From: Dactylonectria macrodidyma
Lineage: Eukaryota; Ascomycota; Sordariomycetes; Hypocreales; Nectriaceae
Length of the DNA: 64,000 nucleotides
Assembly (NCBI GenBank): GCA_020744425.1
Contig: JAGMUV010000012.1
Span: 1,240,001 to 1,304,000 of the forward strand
Reading direction: 5' to 3'
Numbering within the stretch: the first letter of the stretch is position 1; each line of letters begins with the position of its first letter. Under the pieces are notes generated by a model. That model ran no database searches. It was not told where the DNA came from and was given only the letters and a program-made list of their open reading frames with translations. Position numbers and translations under genes: made by a program. This document shows, in pieces, positions 61,471-64,000 of the stretch.

Positions 61471-62311
61471 TACCGGGAGGTAAATTACCAAAACCTCCAG
61501 ACAGGGTTGAAAGCCACTCCACTCAATCCACGCAGTGGATCCACTCGTGGATTCCACTGTCCACTCCACTGGCAAAATTCCAGTGGATTGGCTAATCCAC
61601 CGAATCCACCAGACGATCTCGTGGAGTGGAGTGGGTGGATTGGGTGGATTAGAAGTGGGGCAGTTAGGGACGCCCATATAATTTGGCAGAGAGACCCTAA
61701 CAGTGCCTGATCGCCCCACCGTCGCAGTCCTTCTACCCTATATCGAAAACATCATTAAGCTTCCAGAGAGTGCGATTTTACAATCCGCAGTTTAAATGAG
61801 GTACTATTCAAATATTCTGGGGTTTCTCATTCGAATGATTTAAATCTCGACTTGTGCGCTTAAGATTTCCTTATGGAATCCCACATCGTCATGACGGCAG
61901 TTAATCATTCGTACATGGTCTAGTTGCACAACTGTATTTCGAGCACCTCGACTATCCACGTTTTGGACTCATGGTACGAAAGTTATACTATTCAATAGAC
62001 TTCTGCAAGGTGATTCGAAAAACGCGTCCAGAGTCTTCATTATTTCAATACAGCGCGAACAATTACTAGTTTCACTTACCGCGTCAGTTCGTACTTGGAG
62101 GCTATTAGGGACTTAACGAATTCAGCCCCTCACGACTTGTTTCCCCACACAATTTAGCCTGAGCAGGAAGTACCCGAAACATCTGCAAGATGCAGACATA
62201 ATGTGCCACCTCGCCGCGTTGGACGCGTTTTTCGGGCTCCGTAGACAACCTACTGACCTTTGACTGCCGCCATGCATTGCGATATCGACATGATCAAGAC
62301 ATCTTTTTACC
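61455..62311. repeat. TIR-like debris and upstream DNA of the last hAT gene
   Basis: Bases 61461-61493 hold two copies of GGTAAATTACC-type palindromes. Bases 61515-61655 hold many TCCACT/AGTGGA and GGTGGATT units in imperfect inverted order, like a hAT MITE or hAT sub-terminal region. From about 61730 to 62311 no motif is assigned; the left end of the hAT whose gene starts at 62312 should be here. Confidence 0.5.
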
Positions 62312-64000
62312 ATGACCTCGCCTGATTCTTACGTCGATGTTTCTGACAGCGGTTTCGGGTCGGCCCCCGAATCAACACCCTGTTCGACGCCCTATCCTCC
62401 ACGTTCAACTTCGACCCCTTTCTCGACATCCTCGACCCCTTCCGCAAGCGATGACCACTACGAACGTACGCTCTGGAGGCATTTCCCGGGCTGGGCATTC
62501 TCTGAGCGAGCTAGAGAAACGCGGTGTTGGGCCTGGCAATTTGGTTATGATATCCAAAAGGAAGGCGACCGCAGATGGGTTTGCCAAGCGTGCATTCGCA
62601 AGAATGTCCTACACCCACGTCATTTCGAAGCTGATGGCATTCACAACGCGTACAATCATCTGTTCAATGACCACGGGATTCGCGCGCCGCCTGGCAGGAC
62701 CAAAGGAACTGCTGAGAGGAAGGCTAATTCCAAGAGCAGGATGCCTACGGGGCAACAGACTCTCGCGGAATCCCTGAAGCTTGATCTACACGACCCCCGA
62801 GAACAAGCAATTGCGAATGGCTTCATCAAGCGCTTTGACAAGGAACACTTCCGGAGGCTTCTGGTCAACTGGATCGTGGCCAAGAATCACCCCTTTTCTA
62901 TTGCTGAAGAGGTAGAACTCCGAGCTATCTTCGATTACTTGAACCCGTCAGTTTCAGCACGTAAAGCCAATATTACCCATACAACGGTTCGAGAAAAGAT
63001 CGTCGCCGCGTTTGAACAACACAAGCACAAGGTGATTGAGGCCTTGTGCAGGGCGCCCGGCCTTGTCCACATTTCTTTCGACGGCTGGCGGTCGGGAAAC
63101 CGACACGCCTTATATGGTATCTGTTGCTTCTTTAGGGACGAAAACAACAAGCCTTGCAAGATTACGCTTGGGCTCCCCGAACTCAGCGCCAGGCACACAG
63201 GGCCTAATATCGCCGCCGAAATCCTCGACGTAATTGAATCGTATCAGATCCAAGACAAAATTGGCTATTTCACGCTTGACAACGCGAAAAACAACGATAC
63301 CGCCATGGAGATTATTGGTGGAGAGCTCGGCTTCGTAGGGGCTCGCAGGCGAGGGCGCTGTTTTGGACATACCTTGAATCTCTCCGCCAAGGCCATTCTG
63401 TTTGGCCACGATGCTGATGCTTTTGAGCGGCGGCTATCAGGGGCCGAGCCTCTCACTGAAGCAGAACACTTGATTTGGCGCAAGAAGGGGCCAGCTGGCA
63501 AATTGCACAATCTTGTGGTAGCTATCCACGGGTCTGACTTGTTGACTGGTATGCTTCGCAGCATTCAACAAGAAGCCTTCACTAAGTCGTCTGACCCCAA
63601 ACTCAACGCCAGAAAGCCGTTGGATGTTATTTTGGACAACGATACCAGATGGCTCTCACAATTGTATATGATACGACGAGCTCTACTGCTTCGCGACTAT
63701 ATCGAGCGACTAATTGCCCACTATCGAATCGAGTTCGAACAACAAAACAAGACCAAAAGGGGCGGTCTTAAGAAGTCACTCACGTTGCCCTTTATTTGCC
63801 AGCCGGAGAATCAGCTATCCGACAAGGACTGGGAGGTGGTCGAGATATTTGCGGATATCCTTAGTTACTACGAAGCCACGATCAAGATGCTCGAAGGCGA
63901 CGGCCAGATCCGCAAGCGGAAGCGTGGGTGGACTGGGTCATATGGCAATATTTGGGACGTGATTCAAGGCTTCGAATTCCTTCTCGAGCAGCTTGAACGC
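62312..64000 (+). CDS. hAT transposase, open to the window end (partial)
   Basis: ATG 62312 starts a frame open for 563 codons up to the last base, with no stop. After a Ser/Pro/Thr-rich start there is a BED-like zinc region (Cys91, Cys94, His111, His116, His121). The catalytic core shows Asp257 (VHISFDGWRSGNRHALYGI), Asp323 (KIGYFTLDNAKNNDTAMEII), RGRCFGHTLNLSAKAILFG and LDNDTRWLSQLYMIRRALLL. The dimerisation domain lies beyond the window. The undamaged frame suggests a young copy; its ends cannot be checked here. Confidence 0.88.
   Translation, partial: MTSPDSYVDVSDSGFGSAPESTPCSTPYPPRSTSTPFSTSSTPSASDDHYERTLWRHFPGWAFSERARETRCWAWQFGYDIQKEGDRRWVCQACIRKNVLHPRHFEADGIHNAYNHLFNDHGIRAPPGRTKGTAERKANSKSRMPTGQQTLAESLKLDLHDPREQAIANGFIKRFDKEHFRRLLVNWIVAKNHPFSIAEEVELRAIFDYLNPSVSARKANITHTTVREKIVAAFEQHKHKVIEALCRAPGLVHISFDGWRSGNRHALYGICCFFRDENNKPCKITLGLPELSARHTGPNIAAEILDVIESYQIQDKIGYFTLDNAKNNDTAMEIIGGELGFVGARRRGRCFGHTLNLSAKAILFGHDADAFERRLSGAEPLTEAEHLIWRKKGPAGKLHNLVVAIHGSDLLTGMLRSIQQEAFTKSSDPKLNARKPLDVILDNDTRWLSQLYMIRRALLLRDYIERLIAHYRIEFEQQNKTKRGGLKKSLTLPFICQPENQLSDKDWEVVEIFADILSYYEATIKMLEGDGQIRKRKRGWTGSYGNIWDVIQGFEFLLEQLER

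Noticed and set aside
1..64000. Giant Starship-type element (DUF3435 tyrosine recombinase captain)
   Set aside because: I looked for a tyrosine recombinase at either end of the gene island and found none.
1..64000. tRNA or rRNA genes
   Set aside because: No cloverleaf with a GGTTC-type T-loop and paired acceptor stem, and no rRNA-like stretch, was recognised by eye.

Overview
The window is nuclear DNA of a filamentous ascomycete (Pezizomycotina). Short GT-AG introns of about 45-75 bp, two Zn2Cys6 regulators, a secreted GH3 enzyme, an NLR-type TPR relic and the transposon set (pogo/Fot, Tc1, hAT, MULE, piggyBac, Tad1 LINE, copia, gypsy chromovirus) all point there. The order cannot be fixed from sequence alone. 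The density of nested transposons and an OrsD-type relic, a domain often found in telomere-linked helicase genes, suggest a subtelomeric or accessory region.

Layout. 1-3.2 kb: a pogo element (family II) with a second pogo element (family I, copy A) inserted in its terminal inverted repeat. 3.2-4.5 kb: OrsD relic ended by a 129-bp hairpin MITE. 4.8-7.3 kb: an intact Zn2Cys6 regulator (6 exons, 706 aa). 7.9-9.9 kb: dead Tc1 element. 10-10.8 kb: MULE relic. 10.8-15.7 kb: Tad1-like LINE, 5'-truncated. 15.7-17.9 kb: pogo copy B. 17.9-20 kb: copia remnant. 20.5-26.5 kb: a 786-bp TIR element, hAT and piggyBac fragments, short LTRs, another hAT. 27.2-41.1 kb: a transposon-free island with a GH3 glycosidase, NLR/TPR relic, DUF1275 membrane protein, 2OG-Fe(II) dioxygenase, MFS transporter, esterase and cytochrome b5/FMN 2-hydroxy-acid dehydrogenase. 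41.2-44.8 kb: two pogo family II elements. 45.1-53.9 kb: a three-level nest (hAT in MULE in pogo copy C). 53.9-56.6 kb: gypsy chromovirus with four stops. 56.6-61.5 kb: piggyBac relic, Myb-like relic, a second Zn2Cys6 gene split by a 412-bp hAT-type MITE, and an HD-domain pseudogene. 62.3 kb to the end: a hAT transposase still open at the window edge.

How it works together. The island at 27-41 kb has the make-up of a small catabolic or secondary-metabolite locus: secreted glycosidase, importer, oxygenase, esterase and 2-hydroxy-acid oxidase, with two divergent gene pairs (dioxygenase/MFS, esterase/dehydrogenase). Five of its genes splice into uninterrupted frames or are intronless and open; the dehydrogenase lacks a recognisable start. 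The transposons show distinct ages. The hAT at 46.3-49.3 kb has an intact gene, matching ends and a perfect 8-bp target duplication. Others carry stops of the type C-to-T at CpA, as expected from RIP. Two almost identical inverted pogo copies (B and C) each have different, truncated elements on their two sides, which points to rearrangement through repeats.
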